Assembly: GCA_021295775.1 (NCBI GenBank)
Contig: JAGWBS010000004.1
Coordinates: 1-55,150, forward strand
Source: Pseudomonadota bacterium
Lineage (GTDB): Bacteria > Myxococcota_A > UBA9160 > SZUA-336
DNA: 55,150 nt
Direction of reading: 5' to 3'
Shown piece by piece: positions 37,420 through 48,588 of this stretch (positions within the stretch are counted from its first letter, which is position 1; the number at the start of each line of letters is the position of its first letter). The notes under the pieces are model-generated. The model searched no databases and was not told the origin of the DNA. It was given only the letters and a program-made list of their open reading frames with translations. The position numbers and the translations under genes were made by a program.

Positions 37420-39198
37420 GTGGCTCGCATCCCCCAGAGCGTCGTCGAAGAGGTTCGCGAGCGCGCCGACATCGTTTCGGTGATCGGGCGCTACGTGACC
37501 CTGCGCCAGGCCGGGAGCCAGCACGTCGGTCTGTGCCCGTTCCACGACGAGAAGACCCCGTCGTTCCAGGTCAGCCCCGCCAAGCAGGTCTTCTACTGTT
37601 TCGGCTGTCAGGCGGGGGGCAACGTCTTCTCCTTTCTGATGCGCCGCAACGGCCTCGAATTTCCCGAGGCCATTACGGCGCTGGCCAAGGAGCTGGGGAT
37701 TCGCATCCCCGCCTCGGGAGGACAGGGCAGCGGGCGATCCGCTGCCCTTTTTCGCATCAGCGAGCGGGCGCTGGAGTTCTTCCGCGAGACCTACCGCGGG
37801 GCCGAAGGTAAGGCCGCCCGGGCTCACCTGGCCGAGCGCGGCGTTCCCGACGATCTGGCGGACCGGTTTTCGCTCGGCTGCGCGCCGGCGCGCTGGGACG
37901 GCCTGCTGAAGACGCTGCCGAACGCCGAGGCCGTGCGGGCCGCGGCCGAGGTCGGTCTGGTCAAGACGCGCGAGACCGGCAGCGGCCACTACGACGCCTT
38001 CCGGGGCCGGGTGATTTTTCCGATCGCGGAGCCCGGCGGGCGCGTGATCGGTTTCGGCGGCCGGGCCCTGAGCGACGACGGGCCCAAGTACATCAACTCT
38101 CCCGAGAGCCCCATCTACCGCAAGGGAAACGTGCTCTTCGGCATCCACCAGGCGCTCGACGCGATCCGGCAGCGGAGCCGCGCGATCGTGGTGGAAGGCT
38201 ACTTCGACGTGATGGCGTTGCACCGGGCCGGATTGGCCGAGGCCGTGGCGCCCTGCGGAACCGCCCTGACGGCGGCGCACGCGCGCCTCCTGCGCCGCTA
38301 CGCGCCGGAGGTCGTGCTGCTCTTCGACGGCGACGAAGCGGGCCAGCGGGCGGCGCGCCGCTCCCTGCCCCAGCTTCTCGCCGAAGGCCTGCGCGTACGC
38401 GCTGCATTCCTGCCGGCGGGCGACGACCCCGACACGCTCGTGCGCCGCGCCGGAGAGGCGGGGCTGCGCGCCTGCGTGGAGGCCGCGACTCCCCTGCTCG
38501 ACGAACTGATCGATCGCGAGGTCAAGGGCATGGCGGACCATGCCTGGGACGCGGCCGACGCCGCGCGCGCGCTGGCTCCCTACATCCTGGCGATTCCCGA
38601 CGCGGTCGAGAAGGCCGCCTACACGCGCAAGCTGTCGAGCTATCTCGATCTGCCGCCCGAGGCCCTGGCCAGCGCGATGCGCTCGTCGGCGGCCGCCGCG
38701 CCGCCCGAGCGCGCCCCGCAAGAGCCCGCCCCGCCGCCGCCCGAGCGGGTGCCCGATCCCGACCCGGCGATCGCCGCGCTGCTCGGCGCCGTGCTGGAGT
38801 TCCCGGAGACCGGCCGCCACCTCGACGACCTGCAGAGCGACTGGCTGCCGCGGGAGATCGACCGGGAGGTCGTTTCGGCCGTCTCCTCCGCGCTGGCGAG
38901 CCATGGGCACGCGGCCGCGTCGCATCTGCTGTCCCCGGAAAACCCGGCGGTTCGGGCGGAGGTCGCCGCGGCGCTGGCCTGGATCGCCGCCCAGGACCCG
39001 CCCGAGAGTCTGGACTCCGCGGAGCGGGCCGCGGGCGACTGCATCGCTCAGCTCGAGAGGAAGATGCTCGACGCCCGCATCCGCGAGATCAAGGCCCGTC
39101 CCGCCGGCGAGGACGAGGCTCAGTTCGAGACCCTCCAGCGTTACATGCACCGCCGGCGCGAGCTGGTTTCGAGTCTGGCGCGTGCCCCATCCCCGTAA
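37420..39198 (+). CDS. dnaG: DNA primase
   Basis: Synthesises RNA primers at the replication fork. 592 residues: N-terminal CHC2 zinc finger (LCPFHDEKTPSFQVSP, FYCFGCQAGGNVFSFLM), the RNA-polymerase core with GRVIFPIAEPGGRVIGFGGRAL, TOPRIM motifs VVEGYFDVMAL and VVLLFDGDEAGQRAA, and a Pro/Ala/Glu linker (~425-445) leading to the helicase-binding C-terminal domain. GTG start; the nearest ribosome-site-like AGGAAG is rather far. Lies between the rpsU terminator and rpoD, 24 bp from the latter. Confidence 0.96.
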   Translation: MARIPQSVVEEVRERADIVSVIGRYVTLRQAGSQHVGLCPFHDEKTPSFQVSPAKQVFYCFGCQAGGNVFSFLMRRNGLEFPEAITALAKELGIRIPASGGQGSGRSAALFRISERALEFFRETYRGAEGKAARAHLAERGVPDDLADRFSLGCAPARWDGLLKTLPNAEAVRAAAEVGLVKTRETGSGHYDAFRGRVIFPIAEPGGRVIGFGGRALSDDGPKYINSPESPIYRKGNVLFGIHQALDAIRQRSRAIVVEGYFDVMALHRAGLAEAVAPCGTALTAAHARLLRRYAPEVVLLFDGDEAGQRAARRSLPQLLAEGLRVRAAFLPAGDDPDTLVRRAGEAGLRACVEAATPLLDELIDREVKGMADHAWDAADAARALAPYILAIPDAVEKAAYTRKLSSYLDLPPEALASAMRSSAAAAPPERAPQEPAPPPPERVPDPDPAIAALLGAVLEFPETGRHLDDLQSDWLPREIDREVVSAVSSALASHGHAAASHLLSPENPAVRAEVAAALAWIAAQDPPESLDSAERAAGDCIAQLERKMLDARIREIKARPAGEDEAQFETLQRYMHRRRELVSSLARAPSP

Positions 39199-39222
39199 AC
39201 CGGTCCAAGGAGCTCCCCCGAA

Positions 39223-41163
<1,941 letters not shown>

Positions 41164-41165
41164 CC

Positions 41166-41192
41166 GCCCGGCGGGCCCGCCGGGCCCCGTTT
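41166..41192 (+). terminator. GC-rich hairpin with short T-run after rpoD
   Basis: GCCCGGC (41166-41172), loop GGGCCC, GCCGGGC (41179-41185), then CCCG and TTT (41190-41192). It begins 3 nt past the rpoD stop. The T-run is short, so termination efficiency is uncertain. Confidence 0.5.
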
Positions 41193-41249
41193 CCCCCCGC
41201 GCAGCGAGCCGTCCCCGCGCCGCCTGGCCGAGAGGCCGGCCCGGCTCGC

Positions 41250-41278
41250 TTGCCGCCTCCGAACCCGGAACCTATGCT
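41250..41278 (+). promoter_or_regulatory. Promoter of tRNA-Pro
   Basis: TTGCCG (41250-41255), a 17-bp spacer and TATGCT (41273-41278). The predicted start is near 41285, about five bases before the mature tRNA 5' end, a typical arrangement for a single tRNA gene. Confidence 0.6.
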
Positions 41279-41289
41279 GCCGCCTCCGT

Positions 41290-41366
41290 CGGGGCGTAGC
41301 GCAGCCTGGTAGCGCGCTTGCTTCGGGAGCAAGAAGTCGGCGGTTCAAATCCGCCCGCCCCGACCA
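41290..41366 (+). tRNA. tRNA-Pro, anticodon CGG
   Basis: 77 nt with encoded CCA (41364-41366). Acceptor stem CGGGGCG/CGCCCCG pairs perfectly with discriminator A. D-arm contains GCGCAGCCTGGTAGCGC; anticodon stem CTTGC/GCAAG encloses loop TTCGGGA, giving anticodon CGG (reads CCG). The T-arm has GGTTCAAAT. CCG is the expected major proline codon in this GC-rich genome. Confidence 0.95.
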
Positions 41367-41406
41367 TCCCAGCCCGGTCCGCTCCTGTCCGGGCCCGGTC
41401 CCGCGC

Positions 41407-42633
41407 CTACCCGGTCGCTCCCTCGGACGCGGCCGGCTCCTCGGGGAAGAAGCGCGCGAGGTAGTCGGCGAACGCTTCCCGGATCTCCTCGCGGGTCAGC
41501 CCGAACTGCTCCAGCGTGTAGCGGTGGACGGGAGGCCGGGAGCGCGTGTGGTTGCGAAGCAGCCAGTCCCGCATCTCCGCGCGCGCGGGAGCGTCGAGTT
41601 CGAGGCCGGCCGCGGCGTAGACCCTCTCGACCTGCGCCAGGGGATCGGCGACGGCGTCGCGGTACCAGACGTCGGTGAAGCGGCTCTCCGCCCGGGGCAG
41701 GCGGTCGCGCGCCGCCAGGGCGCGCCGCACGGCCCAGGCCATGCGCTGCTTCCACTGGCGGCCCACCCGCTTCGGGTCCGCGTGGTCCGAGTTCATGCGC
41801 CAGATCGAGAAGTTGAGGCTCGCGCCCGAAGGCACGGACTCGAACGGATGCCGGTGGGCGTGGACGACGTGCGCGTCCGGGAACGCGGCGAAAAGCGTTT
41901 CGAGGTAGCCGAGATGCGCGGGCGTCTTGAGCAGCCAGCGGTCTCGCCGCTCGCCCCTCCGCTGCTTCTGCCACTGCAGCAGCTGGAGCATCCGCTTCAG
42001 GTGGTCGTAGGCGGGGGTGAAGTCCTGCCCGTCGAGCCAGGCGCGGTAGCTCGGAACGTAGCAGGACGCCTCCGGGACGTGGGACAGGAACGCGTCCTCG
42101 AACAGCAGGATCTCCTCCTCGGGGTCGTGCGCCTTCCCGGGGTGGATGGCCATCAGCTCGGGGGAGGTCTCGTGCGCCAGGCGCGAGCGTTCCTCGGCGT
42201 CCGGGATGCGCGGGTCGGGCCGGTCGAAGCGCGTTCCCGGCCGCGGCGCGGGCTCGCGCAGCTCCCAGTCCAGCGCGGAGTAGAGGCGCCGGTCGCGGGC
42301 GATCGCGCGCTGCAGCAGGGTCGTCCCGGTGCGGGTCATGCCCACGATCACCAGGGGACGCTCGATGGTCTCCCGCGCGATCTCCGGGTGGCGCGCGCGC
42401 CAGTCCTGCGCTCTCAGTCGAGTCACCAGGCTCTGGACGATGCGGCCGTGAAAGGCCGCCGCGCCGTCCCGGTTGAGCCCCGCCTCGCCCGACAGGGAGG
42501 CCAGCAGCGTCCGGAGCGGGACGCGGAAGTCCTCGTCGCCGAAGTCCGAAAGCCCGCAGGTCCGGCGCGCCTCCGCCAGCAGGGCGGACTCGTCGAAGGG
42601 GCCGGGAGGCGGTTCGGACGCGATGCTCGACAT
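41407..42633 (-). CDS. Sulfotransferase family protein (PAPS-dependent, PF13469 type)
   Basis: 408 residues. The 5'-phosphosulfate-binding loop is [20 protein letters not shown] (~96-115), and the 3'-phosphate-binding region is [43 protein letters not shown] segment is typical of this large bacterial/animal-like Stf group. No signal peptide or membrane segment, so cytoplasmic. Expected to transfer sulfate from PAPS to a hydroxyl of an unknown small molecule or lipid. Divergent from metG with a 41-bp shared promoter interval. Confidence 0.87.
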   Translation of the reverse strand: MSSIASEPPPGPFDESALLAEARRTCGLSDFGDEDFRVPLRTLLASLSGEAGLNRDGAAAFHGRIVQSLVTRLRAQDWRARHPEIARETIERPLVIVGMTRTGTTLLQRAIARDRRLYSALDWELREPAPRPGTRFDRPDPRIPDAEERSRLAHETSPELMAIHPGKAHDPEEEILLFEDAFLSHVPEASCYVPSYRAWLDGQDFTPAYDHLKRMLQLLQWQKQRRGERRDRWLLKTPAHLGYLETLFAAFPDAHVVHAHRHPFESVPSGASLNFSIWRMNSDHADPKRVGRQWKQRMAWAVRRALAARDRLPRAESRFTDVWYRDAVADPLAQVERVYAAAGLELDAPARAEMRDWLLRNHTRSRPPVHRYTLEQFGLTREEIREAFADYLARFFPEEPAASEGATG

Positions 42634-42648
42634 TCTCTTCCCCGGCCG

Positions 42649-42665
42649 ATTCTACCTGCTAGGTT
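42649..42665. promoter_or_regulatory. Back-to-back -10 candidates for sulfotransferase gene and metG
   Basis: On the minus strand TAGAAT occupies 42654-42649, 15 nt before the sulfotransferase ATG; on the plus strand TAGGTT occupies 42660-42665, 9 nt before the metG ATG. Both leaders would be very short. No clear -35 elements are visible; each would lie inside the opposite gene's start. Confidence 0.35.
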
Positions 42666-42674
42666 CTCGGCGCG

Positions 42675-44312
42675 ATGAGCCGCCGCATCCTGGTCACCAG
42701 TGCGCTTCCGTACGCCAACGGACCGATTCACATCGGTCACCTGGTCGAATACATCCAGACCGACATCTGGGTGCGCTTTCAGCGGCTGCGCGGAAATCGC
42801 TGCATCTACGTGTGCGCCGACGACGCGCACGGCACGCCCATCATGCTGCGGGCCCGCGACGAGGGCTGCGAGCCGCAGGAGCTGATCGACCGCGTGCTCG
42901 AGGAACACCGGGCGGACTTCGCGGACTTCGGGGTCGAGTTCGACTCATTCCACACCACGCACTCGGACGAGAACCGCGAACTTTCGGTGGGCATCTACGA
43001 GCGCCTGCGCGAGGGCGGCCACATCGCGCGCCGCGAGATCACCCAGATGTACGACGCGCAGGCCGGAATGTTCCTGCCCGACCGCTTCGTGCGCGGCGGC
43101 TGCCCGCGCTGCGGCGCCGAGGACCAGTACGGCGACTCCTGCGAGAGCTGCGGCGCCACCTACACGCCCGCGGAGCTGAGCGACCCGGTCTCGGTGGTCT
43201 CTGAAACCCGGCCGGTGGAGCGCGAGTCCGAGCACCTGTTCTTCCGGCTGGAGAACTTCGCTGGAATGCTCCGAGACTGGACGGCGGGCGACCGGGTCCA
43301 GCCCGAGGTGCGCAACAAGCTGCGGGAGTGGTTCGAGACCGGCCTGCGGGACTGGGACATCTCCCGCGACGCGCCCTACTGGGGCTTCGAGATCCCGGAC
43401 GCGCCCGGCAAGTACTTCTACGTCTGGCTCGACGCGCCGATCGGCTACATGGCCAGCTTCCTGCACTACTGCGGGAGCACGGGGGAGAGCTTCGACGCCT
43501 TCTGGGCGCCGGACAGCGACGCGGAGGTGGTCCACTTCATCGGCAAGGACATCGCCTACTTCCACACGCTGTTCTGGCCCGCGATGCTGGCGGGCGCGGG
43601 CTACCGCACGCCCAGCGCGGTGTGGGCGCACGGCTTCCTGACGGTGGACGGCGAGAAGATGTCCAAGTCGCGGGGCACCTTCGTTTCGGCGCGCACCTAT
43701 CTGGAGCACCTGCCGCCCGAGTACCTGCGCTACTACTACGCCGCCAAGCTGGGTTCCGGACTCGATGACATCGACCTGAACCTGGACGATTTCGTCTTGC
43801 GGGTGAACTCCGACCTGGTGGGCAAGCTGGTCAACATCGCCAGCCGCTGCGCGGGCTTCGTGGTCAAGGGGTTCGACGCGCGTCTGAGCGGGGAGCTGCC
43901 CGAGCCAGAGCTGTACGCGGAGTTCGCGGCGGCCGGCGAGGAGATCGCCGCGGACTACGAGTCGCGGGAGTACGCGCGGGTGGTGCGCAGCGTGGCGGCG
44001 CTGGCGGACCGCGCCAACCAGTACATCGACGCCCGGCAGCCCTGGGCGCTGGCCAAGGACGAGGCGACGCGCGATCAGGTGCAGGGCATCTGTACCCAGG
44101 GGCTGAACCTGTTCCGGGTGCTGATCGCCTACCTCAAGCCCATTCTGCCGGAGACCGCCGCGCGTTCGGAAGCGTTCCTGGACTGCGATCCGCTCGACTG
44201 GGACTCGCCCCGCGAGCCGTTGCTGGACCACAGGATCCGCAAGTTCAAGCCGCTTTTGAAGCGGATCGAGCGCGGCCAGGTGGATGCGATGATCGAAGCC
44301 TCCCGGGGGTAG
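42675..44312 (+). CDS. metG: Methionine-tRNA ligase
   Basis: Class I aminoacyl-tRNA synthetase. 545 residues: [19 protein letters not shown] (HIGH signature), zinc ribbon [49 protein letters not shown] and the KMSKS loop ([12 protein letters not shown]). The helical anticodon-binding domain follows ([15 protein letters not shown]). The protein ends without the ~110-residue EMAP-like tRNA-binding/dimerisation domain found in E. coli MetG, so it is the short form. ATG start nearly adjacent to TAGGTT. Confidence 0.96.
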   Translation: MSRRILVTSALPYANGPIHIGHLVEYIQTDIWVRFQRLRGNRCIYVCADDAHGTPIMLRARDEGCEPQELIDRVLEEHRADFADFGVEFDSFHTTHSDENRELSVGIYERLREGGHIARREITQMYDAQAGMFLPDRFVRGGCPRCGAEDQYGDSCESCGATYTPAELSDPVSVVSETRPVERESEHLFFRLENFAGMLRDWTAGDRVQPEVRNKLREWFETGLRDWDISRDAPYWGFEIPDAPGKYFYVWLDAPIGYMASFLHYCGSTGESFDAFWAPDSDAEVVHFIGKDIAYFHTLFWPAMLAGAGYRTPSAVWAHGFLTVDGEKMSKSRGTFVSARTYLEHLPPEYLRYYYAAKLGSGLDDIDLNLDDFVLRVNSDLVGKLVNIASRCAGFVVKGFDARLSGELPEPELYAEFAAAGEEIAADYESREYARVVRSVAALADRANQYIDARQPWALAKDEATRDQVQGICTQGLNLFRVLIAYLKPILPETAARSEAFLDCDPLDWDSPREPLLDHRIRKFKPLLKRIERGQVDAMIEASRG

Positions 44313-44346
44313 ATCGATTCCGGATGGATCGAGTGGGTGGCCCGCA

Positions 44347-46194
44347 TTGATCTCCGTGACCCGCCGCTCGCGGACCTGTGAGACCGAGTTCGGCAGGTTG
44401 GCCGCGGCAGCGATCTCGCGGCGGGACTTTCTCGGCGGGAGTGTTGCGCTGATCGCAGGTGCTGGGGCGCTCTTCCCGCTTTCGGCGCTGGGGGGCTCGG
44501 ATCGGCTGTGGTTCGACGGCGTCGCCGCCAATCGGCTCGATACGGTTACGGTTTCTGCGGGGTGCAGTTGGCAGGTGGTGGCTCGGTGGGGCGAGCCGTT
44601 GTGGTCGGACGGGGCGGAGTTCGATCCGGTGACGCGCGGGGACGGGGAGAGTCAGGAGCGGGCGTTCGGAGACAACGTCGACGGGATGGAGATTTTCGAC
44701 GCCGGCGGACGTAGCGTGCTGGCGGTCAACAACGAGTACGTGAACGCGGGCGTCTTCTTCGGGGGCGCGGGCCGTGGCGAGGCGGCGACCGCCGCCGACG
44801 TGCGCAAGGGCAAGGCCGGGCACGGGGTCTCGATCGTGGAGATCGCCCGCCGGGAAGGTCGCTGGTCGATCGTCAAGGACTCGCCGTACAATCGGCGCAT
44901 CACCGCCGACACGCCGATGGAGATCACCGGGCCGGCGCGCGGCCACGCGTGGGTCCGGACCGAGGCCGACCCCGCGGGCGTCGCCTGCCTCGGGACCTGG
45001 AACGACTGCGGCAGCGGGCGCACTCCGTGGGGCACCTACCTGGCCTGCGAAGAGAACTTCAACGGCTATTTCTCGTCCTCGGATCCGAACGTCGAAATCT
45101 CTGCCGCGTTCGCGCGCTACGGGATCGGGGTCCGGGACTGGGGGCATGGCTGGGCGACGGCGGACGAGCGATTCGACATCTCCCGGCACCCCCACGAGCC
45201 GAACCGAGCCGGCTACGTGGTCGAGATCGATCCCCTGGACCCATCCTCGACTCCGAAGAAGCGCACCGCCCTGGGGCGCTTCAAGCACGAGAACGCGGAG
45301 CTGGTGCTGGCCGGGGACGGGCGCGTCGTGGTCTACCTGGGCGACGACGAGCGAGGCGAGTTCCTCTACCGCTTCGTCAGCGACGGGCGTTACGTCGAGG
45401 GCGGCGAGAATTCGGACCTGCTGGAGAGCGGAACCCTGTTCGCGGCCCGGTTCGCCGACGGCGGCCGCGGCGAGTGGCTGGAGCTGACCCCGGAGTCGAC
45501 CGGAATGGCCTCTCGGGCGGAGATCTGCATCCACACCCGCATGGCGGCCTCGGCGGCCGGGGCGACCACGATGGACCGCCCGGAGTGGGTGGCCGCGAAC
45601 CCGCACCGGGCCGAGGTCTACTGCAGCCTGACCAACAATCAGGACCGCGGCCGGAAGACGAACCGGGGCGGCGATCCGATGCCGGTCGGGGGGCCGAATC
45701 CCCGCGCGGCCAACCGTTACGGGCAGATCGTCCGCTGGCGCCCGGACGGCGGCGATCCCCTCGCCCGCGGCTTCTCCTGGGACCTGTTCGTGGTCGCGGG
45801 CAATCCCGCTGTCCATACCGACGCCGACGCGGGCTCGCCGAACGTCACCCCGGACAACATGTTCAATTCTCCCGACGGGCTCGCCTTCGACCGCAACGGG
45901 CTGCTCTGGATCCAGACCGACGGAGACGACTCCGACGCCGGCGGGTTCGCGGGACAGGGCAACAATCAGATGCTCGTCGGCGACCCGGAGACTGGCGAGA
46001 TCCGCCGCTTCCTGGTCGGTCCCAGAGGCTGCGAAGTCACCGGCCTGGCCTGGAGTGGCGACCGCCGCTCGCTCTTCGTCGGCATCCAGCACCCGGGCGC
46101 GGGCGGACGCGGCCACTTCCCGGACGGCGGCAGCAGCGTACCCCGTTCGTGCGTGATCGCCGTCACCCGCGACGACGGCCTTCCGATCGGCTGA
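44347..46194 (+). CDS. phoX: PhoX-family (DUF839) protein with twin-arginine signal
   Basis: 615 residues. The N-terminus has the Tat motif SRRDFLGGS (~24-32) followed by a hydrophobic stretch ALIAGAGALFPLSALGG, so a folded periplasmic protein is expected, using the Tat system encoded at 8934-9933. The mature region matches Ca/Fe-dependent alkaline phosphatases of the PhoX type: GWGEPL-like RWGEPLWSDG, NNEYVNAGVF, WGTYLACEENFNGYF, GRFKHENAELVL, PDNMFNSPDGLAFD and LVGPRGCEVTGLAW. TTG 44347 is chosen; the leading ~20 residues before SRR may be extra. A phosphatase role is family-based. Confidence 0.85.
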   Translation: MISVTRRSRTCETEFGRLAAAAISRRDFLGGSVALIAGAGALFPLSALGGSDRLWFDGVAANRLDTVTVSAGCSWQVVARWGEPLWSDGAEFDPVTRGDGESQERAFGDNVDGMEIFDAGGRSVLAVNNEYVNAGVFFGGAGRGEAATAADVRKGKAGHGVSIVEIARREGRWSIVKDSPYNRRITADTPMEITGPARGHAWVRTEADPAGVACLGTWNDCGSGRTPWGTYLACEENFNGYFSSSDPNVEISAAFARYGIGVRDWGHGWATADERFDISRHPHEPNRAGYVVEIDPLDPSSTPKKRTALGRFKHENAELVLAGDGRVVVYLGDDERGEFLYRFVSDGRYVEGGENSDLLESGTLFAARFADGGRGEWLELTPESTGMASRAEICIHTRMAASAAGATTMDRPEWVAANPHRAEVYCSLTNNQDRGRKTNRGGDPMPVGGPNPRAANRYGQIVRWRPDGGDPLARGFSWDLFVVAGNPAVHTDADAGSPNVTPDNMFNSPDGLAFDRNGLLWIQTDGDDSDAGGFAGQGNNQMLVGDPETGEIRRFLVGPRGCEVTGLAWSGDRRSLFVGIQHPGAGGRGHFPDGGSSVPRSCVIAVTRDDGLPIG

Positions 46195-46291
46195 CCCGCC
46201 GCGGGGAAGGCTCCCCGACGCTCAGAAGCGGTGGCTCAGGCGCGCGCTTGGCTGCCGAGCACGGTGATCGCTTCGATCCCCGCCGGACGGG

Positions 46292-47257
46292 TCAGTAGCG
46301 CAGCAGGGCCGAGCCCCAGGTCGCTCCGCTGCCGAACGCCTCCATCAGGATCAGGTCGCCGCGCTCGATGCGGTCGGCGCGGACCCACTCGTCGAGGGCG
46401 AGCGGAATCGTGGCCGCGGAGGTGTTGGCGTGCCGGGCGATGGTGCTGATCACGCGCTCGTCCGGCAGGCCGAGGGCCGAGGCCACGGCGCGGGTGATGC
46501 GCTCGTTGGCCTGGTGCGGGATGAACCAGTCGACTTCCTCCAGCCCCAGTCCCGCCGCCTCCAGCGTCTCCTTGGCCAGCTCCTCGAACTTGCGCACGGC
46601 GAACTTGAACAGCTCCGTCCCCCGCAGCTTGATCGCGATCCCGCCGTTGGGGCCGTCGGTGAAACCCTTCGAGACGCCCACGTCCGTCCAGGCCAGGTGC
46701 TTGTACGCGCCGTCGGCGTGCAGCCGGCTGCACAGCATGCCCGGCTCTTCGGACGCGCCCAGCACCACCGCCCCCGCGCCGTCGCCGAACAGCACCGCCG
46801 TGGCGCGGTCCTCCCAGTCGACCATGCGCGACAGGGTCTCCGCACCGACCACCAGCGCCGGCCCGTTCCCGCCCTCGCGGACGAACTTGTCGGCGATGGA
46901 CAGACCGTAGGTGAAGCCCGAGCAGGCGGCCTGCAGGTCGAACGCGGCGCAGCCCGGGGCCTCCAGCCGTTCCTGCAGCAGGCAGGCGGTGTTGGGGAAG
47001 ACCAGATCGGGCGTGGTGGTCGCCATCACGATCATCGACAGCTCGGCCGCGGAGACTCCGCTGGCCTCGAGGGCCCGCCGGGCGGCCGTTTCGGCCAGAT
47101 CGCAGGTGGTCTGCTCGGGCTCGGCGATGTGCCGTTCGCGGACGCCGGTGCGCACGCGGATCCACTCGTCGCTGGTGTCCATCCGCAGCGAGAGATCGTC
47201 GTTGGTGACGACCCTGTCCGGCAGGCAGCTTCCCGTGCCCTGAATGCGCGAGTACAT
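46292..47257 (-). CDS. fabH: 3-oxoacyl-ACP synthase III (FabH/KAS III)
   Basis: Initiates fatty-acid synthesis by condensing acetyl- or other acyl-CoA with malonyl-ACP. 321 residues with catalytic Cys112 in DLQAACSGFTYGL (same position as E. coli), the His motif WFIPHQANERI and the Asn motif RHANTSAATIPLAL. ATG 47257 follows GGAAGGGG. It lies 19 bp downstream of fabF; TAGACT (47279-47274, minus) overlaps the fabF stop. No plsX, fabD, fabG or acpP neighbour, so it may prime a specialised lipid or be a second FabH (inference). Confidence 0.93.
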   Translation of the reverse strand: MYSRIQGTGSCLPDRVVTNDDLSLRMDTSDEWIRVRTGVRERHIAEPEQTTCDLAETAARRALEASGVSAAELSMIVMATTTPDLVFPNTACLLQERLEAPGCAAFDLQAACSGFTYGLSIADKFVREGGNGPALVVGAETLSRMVDWEDRATAVLFGDGAGAVVLGASEEPGMLCSRLHADGAYKHLAWTDVGVSKGFTDGPNGGIAIKLRGTELFKFAVRKFEELAKETLEAAGLGLEEVDWFIPHQANERITRAVASALGLPDERVISTIARHANTSAATIPLALDEWVRADRIERGDLILMEAFGSGATWGSALLRY

Positions 47258-47276
47258 CTTCGCCCCTTCCAGGAGT

Positions 47277-48515
47277 CTAAACCGCGCCCAGCAATAGCGA
47301 GGCGTTGTGCCCGCCGAAGCCGAACGAATTGGACAACGCCGCGCGCAGCTCGAGCTCACGGGCGGCGCCGGGAACGTAGTCCAGGTCGCACTCCGGGTCG
47401 GCGCGGTCCAGGTTGAGGGTCGGGTGGACGACGCCGTCGGCGAGGCTGCGCGCGGCGACGGCCGCCTCGATGGCGCCGGCCGCCCCGAGCAGATGGCCGA
47501 TCATCGACTTGGTGGAGGAGATCGCCAGCCGGGCGGCGTTCTCCCCGAAGACCTGCCGGATCGCGCGCGTCTCCATCGCGTCGTTCAGCAGCGTGGAGGT
47601 GCCGTGAGCGTTGACGTAGCCCACGTCCTGCGCGGAGAGGCCGGCGTCCTGCAGGCAGCCGCTCATCGCCGCGGCGGCCAGGCGGCCGTCCGGGCGCGGC
47701 GCCGAGATGTGATGCGCATCCGAGGTGGCCCGGTAGCCCAGCACCTCCGCGTAGATGCGGGCGCCGCGCCGCCGGGCGAGTTCCATCTCTTCCAGGATCA
47801 GGATCGCGGCGCCCTCGCCCAGCACGAAGCCGTCCCGGTCGGCGTCGAAGGGCCGGCTCGCCCGCGCCGGCTCGTCGTTGCGCCGCGACAGGGCCTTGAG
47901 CGCCGAGAATCCTCCGACGGCCAGCGGCGTGACCGCCGCCTCCGAGCCGCCGGCGAGCACCAGGTCGGCGTCCCCGTACTGGATCATGCGCAGCCCGGCG
48001 CCGATGGCGTCCGTGCCCGTCGCGCAGGCCGAGGCCACCGCGTGGCTGACCCCCTCCAGCCCGTGGCGGATCGCGATCTCGCCGGTGGCCGCGTTGAGCA
48101 TCAGCTTGGGGAAGCTGTACGCCGACATCCGCCCGGGGCCGCGTTCGAGCAGGCGCGAGTGGGCCGCCTCGATCTCGGTCAGCCCTCCGACTCCCGAGCC
48201 GATCACGCAGCCGGCGCGAGTGGGATCGGTCCCGGGCAGATCGACCCCGGAGTCCTCGACCGCCTCGGCGGCCGCGACCAGGGCGAACTGCGCGAACGGG
48301 TCCAGGCGCCGGACCTCCTTGGTGGAGAAGTACGCCGCCGGGTCGAACCCGCGGCACTCCGCGGCGAAGGTGGTCGGGAACTCGCTGGCGTCGAAGCCCT
48401 CAATCGTCGCCACGGCGCTGGTGCCGGCCAGCAGCGCCTTCCAGCTCGGCTCGAAGCCCACGCCCAGCGGCGAGACGGCGCCGATGCCGCTGATCGCGAC
48501 CCTTCGGCGGCTCAC
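47277..48515 (-). CDS. fabF: 3-oxoacyl-ACP synthase II (FabF/KAS II)
   Basis: Elongating condensing enzyme. 412 residues: RRVAISGIGAVSPLGVGFE start, catalytic Cys164 in VASACATGTDAIGAG, His motifs YVNAHGTSTLLND and STKSMIGHLLGAAG, and the C-terminal SNSFGFGGHNASLLL. GTG 48515 gives the standard length; the frame extends upstream only through non-conserved residues. Order fabF-fabH without an acyl carrier protein gene is unusual for a housekeeping cluster. Located downstream of a Rieske oxygenase and P450. Confidence 0.94.
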   Translation of the reverse strand: MSRRRVAISGIGAVSPLGVGFEPSWKALLAGTSAVATIEGFDASEFPTTFAAECRGFDPAAYFSTKEVRRLDPFAQFALVAAAEAVEDSGVDLPGTDPTRAGCVIGSGVGGLTEIEAAHSRLLERGPGRMSAYSFPKLMLNAATGEIAIRHGLEGVSHAVASACATGTDAIGAGLRMIQYGDADLVLAGGSEAAVTPLAVGGFSALKALSRRNDEPARASRPFDADRDGFVLGEGAAILILEEMELARRRGARIYAEVLGYRATSDAHHISAPRPDGRLAAAAMSGCLQDAGLSAQDVGYVNAHGTSTLLNDAMETRAIRQVFGENAARLAISSTKSMIGHLLGAAGAIEAAVAARSLADGVVHPTLNLDRADPECDLDYVPGAARELELRAALSNSFGFGGHNASLLLGAV

Positions 48516-48588
48516 GCTTCGCCGCCCGTTTCGGCCCGCGCCGGCCGGTCTCCGGCCCGGGCGCACTCGAAGCTTCGCGGTCGAGCGG

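Noticed and set aside
46236..47165. 309-codon minus-strand frame overlapping fabH
   Set aside because: Out of frame with the complete FabH and low-complexity Arg/Gly/Pro-rich throughout.
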